A stretch of DNA of 64,000 bases from JALORV01 sp963712485 (GCA_963712485.1 CAVQID010000041.1:36043-100042), one strand, 5' to 3'. Positions 54,567-63,701 are shown, numbered from the stretch's first letter. Made by a program: numbers and translations. Notes: a model not told the origin generated them from the sequence alone.

Positions 54567-54776
54567 CTACTTCAACGGCGCGGCCTCGTCGGTCTCGTCG
54601 ACGATGGCCGCGCGCTCCTCGCCCTGACGCACAAGGCTGCCCTGCCAGTCAGCCAGTGCCTGGCCCAGAGTCGTCAGTTCCTCCGCGGAGCACAGCTTGC
54701 GAACCTTGGGAAAGAGATTTTCCTCTTCCTCTTCATGGTGGTGTCGCGTCTGCTCGGTCAGTGAGCGCGATTGCAT
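54567..54776 (-). pseudogene. truncated hemerythrin (C-terminal half)
   Basis: Only 69 residues: TRHHHEEEEENLFPKVRKL is the C-terminal ligand helix of an HHE hemerythrin (HHxxEE...LFP), followed by the usual last helix. The N-terminal half with the other iron ligands is missing, and only 71 bp separate it from the next gene, which leaves no room for it. It is probably the remnant of a deleted or truncated gene; the intact copy is at 13588. Confidence 0.6.
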
Positions 54777-54847
54777 CCATGGTGGCTGGTCCGTTTCTCA
54801 TGAGGCCCGCGGGCGGGATCAGGTGTCCTGCCTGAAGGCGGCGATTC

Positions 54848-55347
54848 TCAGGCGGCCGACCGCAGGCGTTGCGGCAGCCCGCACTCCGCGACGAAGTCGT
54901 TCCCGTCAAAAATGACGTGCATACGCAGCGCCGCGGCAAGCCGGCGCATGGCGTCGTTGGACGACGTCGAATGGAAGCGGAATGCGCGCGCACCGAAACG
55001 TTCCGCTTCCTGACGCGCGCGGAGCGCAAGCTCGCGACCGACGCCGCGTCGGCGCGCTTGCGGCAGTACGGATAGCCCGAGTTCAGCGACGTCCGCCTCG
55101 ATCGGGAACGTGCGCAAGCCCAATCAATGCGCCATTGGGCTCGACCGCACCGAGCACGATCTCATGCTCGAAGTCGATGGCCGGCGACATAGCGGTCGAT
55201 CGCATCGATGGCGCCGTGGCCGAAGCGCATGCGCCGGTCTGCCTCAGGCAATGCCATCAAGTGCTCGAGCACTGAAGCACGGTGGCGATCGTGCAGCCGT
55301 TCGATCGCGAAGCGGGGACGCGCGGAAAGAACAGAAAGTGTCTTCAT
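54848..55347 (-). pseudogene. GNAT acetyltransferase, two frameshifts
   Basis: Three frames together encode a GNAT fold: N-terminal RFAIERLHDRHRASVLEHLMALPEADRRMRFG, then IDFEHEIVLGAVEPNGALIGL, then AELGLSVLPQARRRGVGRELALRA (the acetyl-CoA-binding RRxGxG/A motif). The shifts lie near 55185 and 55125. The substrate is unknown. The ATG at 55347 falls one base after the predicted sigma-54 +1. Confidence 0.7.
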
Positions 55348-55358
55348 CGCGGCAACGC

Positions 55359-55374
55359 AGCAACGAGCATGCCG
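55359..55374 (-). promoter_or_regulatory. sigma-54 promoter of the GNAT gene
   Basis: CGGCATG-CTCG-TTGCT on the minus strand, +1 near 55348. Confidence 0.62.
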
Positions 55375-55392
55375 CCGGCTGGAGTCGCCGCT

Positions 55393-55860
55393 CTACACGG
55401 GCTTGGCCACCATCAGATAAAAGACGGCGATGAGGGCCAGGAACGCCGGGACGCCGAGTACGACCCAGATGCGCTCGTAATGCCAGTAGCGCATCGGCAA
55501 CATCGGCGCTCCGGTAATCGCCGCCTCGCGAGCCATGTTGCGCATCTGGATCTGCAGCCATACGACCGGAATCCAGCACGCGCCGGCGACGAAATACAGC
55601 GCGAAGGAAATCCAGACCCAGGGGGTCAGCAGCGGGATCGCGGCGAGCTTCATCATCACCAGGCCTGATATCGGCTGGAACACGACAGCGGTGAATGTGA
55701 ACAGCCAGTCGGCCATGACGACGTTACCCGTGACGATTGCGATGGCCCGCACGTCGCCGCTACGGTTGGCAAAGAACATCGCGAACGCGGTGCCGATGCC
55801 GGTACCGAATAGCAGCGTCGACGACAGGATGTGCAGCCACTTCCACACGACGTAATCCAT
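55393..55860 (-). CDS. DUF2269 integral membrane protein
   Basis: A 155-residue protein with four helices and the DUF2269 pattern: MDYVVWKWLHILSSTLLFGTGIGTAFAMFFANRSGD at the N-terminus, WLFTFTAVVFQPISGLVMMKL in the middle. A conserved His in helix 1 and Trp/His at the end (YWHYERIW) suggest cofactor or haem contact, as proposed for the family. The ATG overlaps the stop of the upstream SDR-DoxX gene (TGATG), so the two are coupled. Confidence 0.85.
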   Translation of the reverse strand: MDYVVWKWLHILSSTLLFGTGIGTAFAMFFANRSGDVRAIAIVTGNVVMADWLFTFTAVVFQPISGLVMMKLAAIPLLTPWVWISFALYFVAGACWIPVVWLQIQMRNMAREAAITGAPMLPMRYWHYERIWVVLGVPAFLALIAVFYLMVAKPV

Positions 55861-57120
55861 CAGCGCTCCTCCAGTTCGAGCATCAGGACGAGCATCGCGA
55901 GGATCGGTATGTTCTTCAGGACCGGCCCGTAGGGGTGCAACCAGAATTCTGGAAGCCGCCATGTGATCAGCAGTGTGTAGCCCAGGATCACGACGATCTG
56001 GGTCCACCAGAGTCTGCGACTTCGCGCCACCAGCGTTGCGATCCCGAGCGCGATATTGATGGCTGCGGCGCCACCGAGCGCAATCGGGGCCATCGTGCCC
56101 ACGATGCCTACACGGGCCAGCAGCGCGTAGCTCTCGGTTAGCGGAAACGCAGCCAGTGACACGATGCCGGTGACGATCCATAGCACGGCGATCGACAGCC
56201 GCAGCAGCGGCAGCAACCAGTTGAGTCGTGCGCGCGAAGCGACGGTTGATCGTTCTCCGGCAGCCACAAAGTGCCACGGCGGCCGGGGTTCGCGACCGAG
56301 GACCGCTCGGGTGGCGGCGGGATTCGCGGTGTTGCCACGCTCCAGCATCGCAAGGGTCGGGCGGTCGAGCAGAAGGGAAGGCAGTCGGTCGCCGACTCGA
56401 GCCGCCATGTTGAGCAGTCGCGGCGGCACTGGCAGGAAGGGGGCCGGCTTCAGACCCATGGCCTGACGCAGCGTCGTGAGGTACTCGCGAACGGTCATCG
56501 GCGAAGGGCCGACGAGGGCCACGCGGCCGACGCGCCAGCTTTCGATGTCGAGCAATGCGATGACTGCAGCGACAACATCGTCGATGTGCACCGGCTGGAT
56601 GCGCTGCAGACCGCTTTCCAGGCAGCGGGATGATCGGCAGGCTCGCCAGTGTGTCGAACACCGTCGCGCTGGCGCCGCCGCGCCCGTAGACGAGCGATGG
56701 CTGAACGATGACCGACGACAGCGGCAGCGCGGATAGGAAGTCGTCCGCGCGCCGTTTGCTCGTGTGATATGAGCTCGTGGCCGCGTCATCGGCGCCGAGC
56801 GCCGAGAACTGCACCACGCGCCTCACGCCGGCCTCCGCGGCGGCGGCGAAGAGCGCGCGCGGTGCGCGCACGTGCAATGCATCGAAGGTCGCGGCGCCGT
56901 GTTCACGCAGGATGCCTACTGTGTTGACGACGGCATCGACGCCCTCCAGACGCGGTCGCCAAACCGACGGTTCGAAATCGCGAGCGAAGTCGACCGTCAC
57001 CGCGTCGCGGGCCGCCGGTTCGCGATGCACGGCGGCGATGACGCGGTGTCCTGCGGACCGCAATGCAGCGCCGAGATGCTCGCCGATGAAGCCGCTCGCT
57101 CCCGTAAGAAATACAACCAC
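55860..57120 (-). CDS. NAD(P)-binding SDR fused to a DoxX-like membrane domain, one frameshift
   Basis: A protein of about 420 residues. The N-terminal atypical SDR starts VVFLTGASGFIGEHLGAALRSAGH (GxxGxxG) with SSYHTSKRRAD and YGRGG. The C-terminal half (after PRLLNMAARVGDRLPSLLLDRPT) has four helices of the DoxX-like type. The frame shifts once near 56625, between PIIPLPG and LQRIQPVHIDDVVAAV. This SDR-DoxX plus DUF2269 pair is a recurring operon in proteobacteria, of unknown function. GTG start at 57120. Confidence 0.82.
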
Positions 57121-57178
57121 GAATGCCCCGGGGTTGGTCCGATACGCCGTAGCTCGCGCGTCGGGCAGGAGCCGTCAC

Positions 57179-57195
57179 GGGCACTTTTTATGCCT
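57179..57195. promoter_or_regulatory. sigma-54-like element readable on both strands
   Basis: Plus strand GGGCACT-TTTT-ATGCC (57179-57194) points to the membrane gene at 57228. Minus strand AGGCATA-AAAA-GTGCC (57180-57195) points to the SDR-DoxX gene. Spacing is correct in both directions. Confidence 0.45.
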
Positions 57196-57227
57196 CCTGA
57201 CGGGATTTAGCCCGTCACGGACACGGC

Positions 57228-57709
57228 ATGACAGATTCGATGGAACTCCTGGCGTCGCGCGCTGGGACGCGCAGCGGTCTCGGGCTCGGTGGCGGCACTG
57301 GTGTCGACGCTCGCGCTCGGCATTCTCGGCCGTAGAGAGGCGGGCTCCGCTGCTGCACCGATCAACGCGGTCAGCCATTGGTATTTCGGCGACCGCGCGG
57401 CGCGCAAGGACGGCGCTGAGCCTGAAATACACGCTGAGTGGCTATCTCACGCATCATGCGGCATCGGTGTTCTGGGCCACGTTGTTCGAGCGGCTCTTCG
57501 AGCGGCGGACATGGCCGCGACCCGCTGCGCCTCTGGTGCCCGCCGCTGCGGTGGCGGCGATTGCCGCGGTGGTCGACTACACCATCACGCCGAAGCGTCT
57601 GACACCGGGGTACGAGAAGCGCCTGTCGATTCCCGCGCTCGTCGTGGTCTACACGGCGTTTGCCGCCGGTCTCGCGCTCGGCCGCGGCGGTCGAGCGCTG
57701 CTGCGCTGA
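57228..57709 (+). pseudogene. conserved four-helix membrane protein, frameshifted
   Basis: The recognisable protein runs WRRALGRAAVSGSVAALVST, REAGSAAAPINAVSHWYFGD, ALSLKYTLSGYLTHHAASVFWATLFERLF, AAVVDYTITPKRLTPGYEKRLS. It is a small membrane protein conserved in Burkholderia- and Xanthomonas-like genomes, function unknown. A shift near 57410 joins the second and third blocks, and another near 57250 separates the ATG at 57228 from the body. The stop at 57709 is intact. Confidence 0.6.
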
Positions 57710-57717
57710 GCGAAGAC

Positions 57718-57733
57718 GGGCATCGTGGTTGCT
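57718..57733 (+). promoter_or_regulatory. sigma-54 promoter of the OmpA-like gene
   Basis: GGGCATC-GTGG-TTGCT with exact spacing. +1 near 57744, 35 nt before the ATG. Confidence 0.65.
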
Positions 57734-57778
57734 GCCCTACGGTGTAAGGGCAGATCCACTACTTTCTGGAGGCTATTC

Positions 57779-58426
57779 ATGCGCAAGACGATTGCCGTTG
57801 CGGCGGCGGCCGTATTCGCACTGGGCGGATGCCAGTCGATGGACGAGTCGCAGCAGCGCACAGCGAAGACGACTGGCATCGGCGCGGCGGCCGGTGCGGC
57901 TGTTGGCGCGATTGCCGGCGGCAGCGACAACCGCGGACGAGGTGCGGCCATCGGCGCGGCGGTAGGCGCGCTGGGCGGATATGCATGGAGCCAGCGCATG
58001 GAGAAGCAGCGCCGCGAGATCGAGAACGCGACTCAGGGGACCGGCATCGAGGTGGCGAAAACCCAGGATAACCGCCTTCGCATCACGGTACCGGACAACA
58101 TCTCTTTCGACAGTGGGCGCGCAGACATCAAGCCGGGGTTCCGAACCGTGCTCGACCGCTTCGCGCAGTCGCTGCAGGAAAATCCGCAGACGCTGGTGCA
58201 GATTATCGGACACACGGACTCGACCGGGGACGACGCGAGGAACATGACGTTGTCCCGCGAGCGAGCCATCGCAACCCGCGATTACCTGTCGACTCGCGGG
58301 GTATCGCTGAATCGAATCGCGATCGATGGCCGAGGGGAACGCGAGCCGGTGGCCACCAACGACAGTGAGGCCGGGCGCGCGAGCAATCGACGCGTCGAGA
58401 TCTTCCTGCAGGAAAACGCTGCCTAG
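57779..58426 (+). CDS. OmpA family lipoprotein (YiaD-like)
   Basis: A 215-residue outer-membrane lipoprotein: signal peptide with lipobox LGGC (Cys about 19), a glycine zipper (GIGAAAGAAVGAIAGG...GAAIGAAVGALGGYAW), then the OmpA C-terminal peptidoglycan-binding domain (ISFDSGRADIKPGF, GHTDSTGDDARNMTLSRERA, GRGEREPVATNDSEAGRASNRRVEI). Same plan as YiaD. CTGGAGG precedes the ATG. It ties the outer membrane to peptidoglycan. Confidence 0.93.
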   Translation: MRKTIAVAAAAVFALGGCQSMDESQQRTAKTTGIGAAAGAAVGAIAGGSDNRGRGAAIGAAVGALGGYAWSQRMEKQRREIENATQGTGIEVAKTQDNRLRITVPDNISFDSGRADIKPGFRTVLDRFAQSLQENPQTLVQIIGHTDSTGDDARNMTLSRERAIATRDYLSTRGVSLNRIAIDGRGEREPVATNDSEAGRASNRRVEIFLQENAA

Positions 58427-58534
58427 GGAGGTTGTGCCGCGCCGCACCGCGCAGCACGCGCGGGTACGCGTCGCCGGCAACGGCAGATCCGCGGCGTCGT
58501 TCAGTCCGGCGTGAACTCACCCACGGAGATGATG

Positions 58535-58843
58535 ATGACCGACAAACGAACACAGGAACATGCCGGCGACAGCAACATGCAGAAACCGCCGGAGTCGTGG
58601 ACCACCGGTGACGAGCCGATGACCGGAGCGCAGCGGTCCTACCTGATGACGCTCTGCGAAGAGGCGAAGGTGCCGTTCGATGACAGCCTGAGCAAGGCCC
58701 AGGCATCCAAGCGCATCGTTGAGTTGCAGAACATCACCGGTCGCGGTCTCGCGCAGAAGGACGAGGAAGAGCAGACGATCGAGGCCGGCGAAACCGAAGC
58801 GGATGCCCATCGTGGAGCCTTTCGGGGCGTCGTCGACCGGTAG
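58535..58843 (+). CDS. DUF3072 domain protein
   Basis: A 102-residue soluble protein with the DUF3072 signature WTTGDEPMTGAQRSYLMTLCEEAKVPFDDSLSKAQASKRIVELQ, followed by an acidic tail. Three ATGs in tandem at 58529-58537; the third has GGAG at the best spacing. Function unknown; the family is common in stress and radiation-tolerance gene neighbourhoods. Confidence 0.85.
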   Translation: MTDKRTQEHAGDSNMQKPPESWTTGDEPMTGAQRSYLMTLCEEAKVPFDDSLSKAQASKRIVELQNITGRGLAQKDEEEQTIEAGETEADAHRGAFRGVVDR

Positions 58844-59197
58844 CGTAACGAGCACTGTCGTGCATGGCCGCGCCGACCCGGGCCGCCGACAGTGGAGCAC
58901 AGGACCAGGACCGGCCCGGTCAAGCAGCGACAAGGTCGAAAACAAGGAGTAGTCGAGTCGACACGTCGAAGGACACCGCGGCCCGTGTGAGCCGCATGCG
59001 TGCCTCCTGCACGGGGCACATCGATTGCCCGGCTTCATTCGGCATTCGCGGGCTTGGCAAGAGCACGCACTAAGACGAGGCATAGGCATTACAGACAGAC
59101 GCGGCTGGCCCGGCACCACGCGGTAGTGCCCGATTCCATCCACGCAACCGACACTGCAACGCTCCTGTTGCAGCGATAACAGACCAGGAGATGAGCG
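58844..59197. other. intergenic, no gene seen
   Basis: About 350 bp. A near-miss AGGCATA-GGCA-TTACA at 59079-59094 lacks the invariant G of the -12. A short hairpin (gcaacgctcctgttgc) lies 20 bp upstream of the CBS gene. Confidence 0.4.
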
Positions 59198-59611
59198 ATG
59201 CGGAAAATTTCCGAAGTAATGACGAGCGAGGTGAAGGTCGTAAGTCCCGAAGATTCGCTTCAGGACGCCGCGGCCATCATGGCTGAACAGGATGTCGGCG
59301 CGCTGCCGGTTTGCGACGGAACGCGGCTGCAGGGCATGATCACGGATCGAGACATCACGATTCGCGCGATCGCAAATGGCCGGGGTGCCGACACCCCCGT
59401 GAGTGAAGTCATGACCGATGATGTCGTCTGGTGTACCGAAGAAGACGACACGCAGGACGTGCTCGAACGCATGGGTGATCGGCAGATCCGTCGCATTCCG
59501 GTAATCGATCAGGATCGTAATCTGGTGGGCATCGTGTCTCTGGGTGACCTCGCCATCGAGGACGAGGAAAACGTCGACGAGGCGCTGCGCGACATTTCGA
59601 TGCCGGCGTAG
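59198..59611 (+). CDS. CBS domain-containing protein
   Basis: A 137-residue protein with two CBS motifs (VMTSEVKVVSPEDSLQDAAAIMAEQDVGALPV...; VMTDDVVWCTEEDDTQDVLERMGDRQIRRIPVID) forming one Bateman module that binds adenine nucleotides. No attached catalytic domain. CAGGAG precedes the ATG. It converges with the methyltransferase gene, with a hairpin between them. Confidence 0.94.
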   Translation: MRKISEVMTSEVKVVSPEDSLQDAAAIMAEQDVGALPVCDGTRLQGMITDRDITIRAIANGRGADTPVSEVMTDDVVWCTEEDDTQDVLERMGDRQIRRIPVIDQDRNLVGIVSLGDLAIEDEENVDEALRDISMPA

Positions 59612-59622
59612 CAGGCACGTAT

Positions 59623-59660
59623 CCGGCCGACGGTCAGTCGTCAGCGTCGTCGGCCGGTTT
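59623..59660 (+). terminator. hairpin terminator after the CBS gene
   Basis: ccggccgacg / cgtcggccgg, a 10-bp perfect stem followed by TTT. It overlaps the methyltransferase stop. Confidence 0.55.
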
Positions 59661-60245
59661 GCGATAGAAGTCGAACACGTGTCGGCCTGAGGCTCGCACG
59701 CGAACGCGCGCGCTGAAGGTCGCGAACGGCGTGTGCTCGAAGCGGGCCAGAGCCGGAATCTCCTCCGGCTTCACGCGATTCCTCGGGAAGACATCATTCC
59801 AGCCGAGCAGCAAATAACCGCCCGGTCGAAGCGCGCGATGACACGACGCGAACGCCTCGTCGGCTTGCTGATGGGTGTTGATGCCCCAGCCCAGCACGCC
59901 GTTGCAGACAATCAGGTCAAAGGGACCGTCGGTATCGTGCCGTGCAAGCTGTTCCAGCTTGCCGATGATGTGATGCGCCGAACCGTAGCGCGCGCGGCTG
60001 ACCACGGGATCGATGGTCCAATAGTCTCCGCCCACGAATAAGTCCTCATAGTGGCGCGTATACGAGGCACATCCACAAAAAAGCGTGCGGCGCACTTCAC
60101 CGCGCCGGGCGAAGCTCGGCAGTATCGCCAGTTCGAGCAGATAGCGGTCGTCGGTGTGCAACGCGCGGGGAGGCGCCGAGCGCCTGTTGCCACTGCGTGG
60201 AAAGCGAACGTCGGACTCCGGCGAGCGTCGCGCGGAGCGCGGCAA
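59634..60245 (-). CDS. class I SAM-dependent methyltransferase
   Basis: A 203-residue protein of methyltransferase-11 type: motif I region EVRRTLFCGCASYTRHYEDLF, motif IV FDLIVCNGVLGWGINTHQQADEAF, then RALRPGGYLLLGWND. The glycine-rich motif I is atypical (FCGCASYT). The substrate is unknown. It lies 30 bp downstream of the DUF2243 gene and is probably co-transcribed with it. Confidence 0.82.
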   Translation of the reverse strand: MPRSARRSPESDVRFPRSGNRRSAPPRALHTDDRYLLELAILPSFARRGEVRRTLFCGCASYTRHYEDLFVGGDYWTIDPVVSRARYGSAHHIIGKLEQLARHDTDGPFDLIVCNGVLGWGINTHQQADEAFASCHRALRPGGYLLLGWNDVFPRNRVKPEEIPALARFEHTPFATFSARVRVRASGRHVFDFYRKPADDADD

Positions 60246-60275
60246 CGGCTTGCGGCTGTCACGCGGTCGAGCTGG

Positions 60276-61166
60276 TCAGAGCAGTTCAGCCTGTTCGACG
60301 CGGATCACGATGCGCTCCTGCTCAAACAGTCTCTCGAGCCGCTGCCGATACTCCTGCCACCAGCGGCGATCCACGTCCGGACACATGACTTCGAACACCA
60401 CGACGTCATCGGTCTCCTGCCGCTTCCCGAGCCAGCGCCCCTCCGCCGGGGAGCGCGTGTAGGCCGTCAGTCCGCCGAAGTTCGCCGTAAGTTCGTCTTT
60501 CACCGTTTCGAACGTCCGCGCGTCTACAGGCTGACCGTCATGCCGTGCGAGCGGCAGCAGGATCTGCACCAGCCGGACGTCGCGGCCGTCGACTTCTGCC
60601 GCGGTCCGGTGAGTACTTTGTTCGTCGAACTGGGCCACCGAAACAGGCTGTGGCGCATGAAGCGCGCGCTGGCGCAGCAAGGCACCGAGCGCCAGCGGCA
60701 GCACGCCCCCAAGCAGCAGGAAACCCAGGTTCCATTGCGTCGGGTCCGCCACTTCGCGCACGTTGTGGAGTTCGAGCAGGTGATGATTGACGATCCCCTC
60801 GACGAGGTTGAACAAGCCGACCCCTCCGAGCAGCGTCCCGAACGCGCCGGCGCTCGAGCGGTTCGACTGCCCAGATCGAACCGAGCGCCACAGCAGTATC
60901 AGGCCGAGAAGCGTCACAACCCACGCGGCCGCATGGAAAAGTCCGTCGGCCAGGACGTTGAAGCGGATTCGATCGAGGTCCGTGGGCGGCACCGCATTGG
61001 AAAGCATGTTGTGCCACTGCAGGATTTCGTGAAACACGATGCCGTCGACCAGCCCGCCGAGGCCGATGCCGAGCAGAAGCCAGGGCGCGAGAGCGGCGCT
61101 GCGCTCACGAGATCGGGCATCGATCCGTCGCCTGGGTAAGTACGCGGTACTTGAGAGGTCGGTCAC
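60276..61166 (-). CDS. DUF2243 membrane protein fused to a ~100-residue soluble domain
   Basis: About 296 residues. The DUF2243 part has four helices (LLLGIGLGGLVDGIVFHEILQWHNMLS; GLFNLVEGIVNHHLLELHNVRE). After a linker, residues from about 195 form a separate conserved domain (VRLVQILLPLARHDGQPVDARTFETVKDELTANFGGLTAYTRSPAEG...WWQEYRQRLERLF), usually found as its own protein. I chose GTG 61166 (GAGG upstream) because an ATG at 61226 lies inside the sigma-54-like promoter. Confidence 0.8.
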   Translation of the reverse strand: MTDLSSTAYLPRRRIDARSRERSAALAPWLLLGIGLGGLVDGIVFHEILQWHNMLSNAVPPTDLDRIRFNVLADGLFHAAAWVVTLLGLILLWRSVRSGQSNRSSAGAFGTLLGGVGLFNLVEGIVNHHLLELHNVREVADPTQWNLGFLLLGGVLPLALGALLRQRALHAPQPVSVAQFDEQSTHRTAAEVDGRDVRLVQILLPLARHDGQPVDARTFETVKDELTANFGGLTAYTRSPAEGRWLGKRQETDDVVVFEVMCPDVDRRWWQEYRQRLERLFEQERIVIRVEQAELL

Positions 61167-61212
61167 GGCAGCCTCGAAGAAGGCGTAGCGCGAGCGCGCG
61201 AGACCGAGAATT

Positions 61213-61243
61213 GGGGCAACCGACATGCCGAATTGAGCCGGAA
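61213..61243. repeat. direct repeat A, copy 1
   Basis: 31 bp identical to 61552-61582. It contains a minus-strand sigma-54-like element. Confidence 0.9.
61215..61230 (-). promoter_or_regulatory. sigma-54 promoter of the DUF2243 operon
   Basis: CGGCATG-TCGG-TTGCC on the minus strand, +1 near 61204. Confidence 0.6.
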
Positions 61244-61410
61244 ATAACTAACTACGCCGCGAGTGATGCACACCAACACCGCGGCGCCCTGGAAAATCGC
61301 ACTGGGCGCGCCGTTATTGGACGTCGATACGTTGTTACTCTTCCCGGATGCAAAGCATCCGTGGGCGTCGCACTCGACCCCGCTGGGAAACTCGTTTACG
61401 AAAGAAGCAG

Positions 61411-61478
61411 CGGTCGAGAACAGTTTCTCGAATACTAGAAACACGTGATGTCGAGAACTCTGTCCATGCGGATGCGCA
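61411..61478. repeat. direct repeat B, copy 1
   Basis: About 68 bp, roughly 80% identical to 61677-61745, sharing an exact acacgtgatgtcga core. Confidence 0.8.
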
Positions 61479-61551
61479 GGATGGGGCTTGTAATGCCACT
61501 AACGATTGCTAATCAGCGACGTGGCCGAACCGGCGCGGTTAACCGACAGTC

Positions 61552-61582
61552 GGGGCAACCGACATGCCGAATTGAGCCGGAA
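61552..61582. repeat. direct repeat A, copy 2
   Basis: 31 bp identical to 61213-61243. Confidence 0.9.
61554..61569 (-). promoter_or_regulatory. orphan copy of the sigma-54 element
   Basis: CGGCATG-TCGG-TTGCC inside repeat A copy 2. No open frame follows on the minus strand before copy 1. Confidence 0.4.
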
Positions 61583-61676
61583 GTCGGCTGTGGGCCGCGC
61601 CAAAGACACACGAGAACCGTGGCACCTTGGGCGCCGCGGCCCTCAGTACGTTGGACCTACGAGACGAACGAACGAG

Positions 61677-61745
61677 CGGTCGAGTGCAGTCTTCTCGAAT
61701 AATAAAAACACGTGATGTCGAAAACTCTGTCAATGCAGGTGCGCA
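61677..61745. repeat. direct repeat B, copy 2
   Basis: Partner of 61411-61478. The whole 61.2-62.1 kb stretch has no convincing gene. Confidence 0.8.
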
Positions 61746-61983
61746 CCAAAAGCACGTCGTGCCAAGGAACTTAGAGTCCCCATTAATCGTCGCAATCCGA
61801 TTCGCTCTCCCGGCGTCGCACTGCGTTGTCGAGCGACCTGCCGGTCGGACTGACCTGCAATGGACGAGCTTAAGCAGAAGCAGTGCGTTGCATTTCTGCG
61901 CAAGAACGCTCACTGCTCCGGCGTTAGGACGCGTGAACTGAGAGCAAAGTGTCGAAATCCCTTCCATTGATGACGATGGCGTG

Positions 61984-61999
61984 TGGCGCAGCGGTCGCA
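61984..61999 (+). promoter_or_regulatory. weak sigma-54-like element before the PEP-CTERM gene
   Basis: TGGCGCA-GCGG-TCGCA with correct spacing but TCGC in the -12. +1 near 62010. Confidence 0.3.
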
Positions 62000-62098
62000 C
62001 CTGATCACGCAACTGATTGATTCAAATAAGCAAGTTGACAGCTAGACCGGATCTTCGTGAGTGACGATCGCGCCGTCAATCAAAGTGAGGAAATCTTC

Positions 62099-63495
62099 AT
62101 GGAGAACAAGCTCATGTTGCGGACCAGGCCGGCCATTGCCGCAGCGGTCTTAGCGCACTTACTGCTTTCAGCTGGTCCAGCGCACTCAGGCGTCATCGAC
62201 GATGCGCTGAATGGCATGCCAGCAAACAGCTGGCAGAAAATCAATCTCAACACCTTTCAAAGCGTTTGGACGCCCATTGCACAGCGGGCTACACCGACCG
62301 ACCCGATGTCCAATATATCGGCGTGGAGCGGAGCGGCATGGGATGCAGATAGTCGCAGCAACATGTATATCTGGGGCGGCGACCACAGCAGCGTCGGCGA
62401 CGAGGGTAACGAGGTGTATATCTTCAGCGGAACGACTGGGCAGTGGAGCAGAGGAGCCCTTCCTAGCGCTATAACGAAGACCAACGGAATCGAGCACACG
62501 GTGGACGGTATTAGGAACGCGCCATTGTCCGGGGAAAGCTGGGACAACGTGGTGTTTCTGAAGAACGTGAACCGACTTGCGATCCTCGGCGTTTCGCGCG
62601 AGGGACAGACATGGCGCGACCCGTCCACGGGGAAGTGACAACGGGACCCTATTTCTGGGATCCGACTGGGGCCGATCCAAGCAAGGTCGGCGGTTTGACC
62701 GGCTCTCACGCGAACCCGATTGCCTTTCCCAATGTGGTTGGTGGCGAAATGTGGCAGAACCGGCAAAAAACCACCGGCCCAACGGATTTCCTGCGCGGTA
62801 CATCAGCCTACCTGAACAGCAACGGCAACGATGTCGTCTATACGACGGACACGCAAGGCTCTGTGGCGCTACACGGTGCGCGACCTTGATCCGGCAAACG
62901 ACACTTGGGAGCTCGTCGGCCGTCGGCCGATCACCGGTGAAACGGGCCATGGCGCGGCTGCGATCGACGCAGTCAATAACATGTACTTGCGCGCGCTGAC
63001 CGCAAACGCGTTCGGCTTCTGGGATCTCGACCGCCCCGGCGATCCAAACCTAAAAATCGAGAAACCAGGATCATCCCAGCCGTGCTCGGGTAACGTTGTG
63101 CCGCCCAGTTTCTCGAACTTTGGCATCGAGTACGACACCACCCTTGGCGCTTTCCTGCTATGGATGGAAGGATAGTCTCTGGCGACTCACACCCCCGAGT
63201 GACCTCGACTCAAATGATGACGGAATTCTTGACGCCGCCATCGGCTGGACGCTCGAGCAAATATCGGTGTCCGGCAATGGACCGAACATTCCGACGATGC
63301 AGAGGTCAGTACACCGGCGTGTACGGAAAGTGGCTATATCTCGACGAGTACGACGCGTACCTTGGCGTTATCGATCCGATCAGCGGCGACGTATTTCTAT
63401 ATAAGCCAATTGCGGCAGCGATTCCCGAGCCATCTACCTGGATTTTCCTCGCATTTCTTGCCGCCATGGTCTCGCTCCGCTCAAGGCGGTATTAA
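62099..63495 (+). pseudogene. PEP-CTERM sorted secreted protein, about four frameshifts
   Basis: A signal peptide (AAVLAHLLLSAGPAHSG) opens a beta-rich, kelch-like protein with Trp/Gly repeats (MYIWGGDHSSVGDEGNEVYIFSGTTGQW). It ends in an exosortase signal: IPEPSTWIFLAFLAAMVSLRSRRY (PEP motif, hydrophobic helix, basic tail). Coding sense moves between frames near 62620, 62850, 63170 and 63300. GTGAGG precedes the ATG. The product would be exported and processed by an exosortase not encoded here. GC is lower than in neighbouring genes. Decayed gene or dense sequence errors. Confidence 0.75.
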
Positions 63496-63701
63496 GACTG
63501 GGCCAAGCGAAGGTAAGAGAGGGACGATCCGCGGGTGCTTCGTGTCGTCGGAAAGGCGACGGGACCCGTCTTGCTTGTAGAAATCCGCCTTCCCATTTCG
63601 CGGTCAGAAACGTTCCTTGTGTGAGCACGTTTCGCAAATTGGCCGAGACTGGGTCGGCCGCCACGGATGGCCACATTTGGGCCACCAGTGGGCCACAACG
63701 C
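63496..63701. other. intergenic, no gene
   Basis: Non-coding stretch between the PEP-CTERM remnant and the terminator. It contains the imperfect inverted repeat gggccaccagtgggccac at about 63679-63695. Confidence 0.4.

Noticed and set aside
55393..57120. One 575-residue minus-strand frame
   Set aside because: It is an artefact of the frameshift: SDR at the start, shifted nonsense in the middle, then the separate DUF2269 protein, which has its own ATG.
61900..61960. Possible integron attC (gcgttagga)
   Set aside because: The core does not match GTTRRRY and no complementary RYYYAAC was found at suitable distance.
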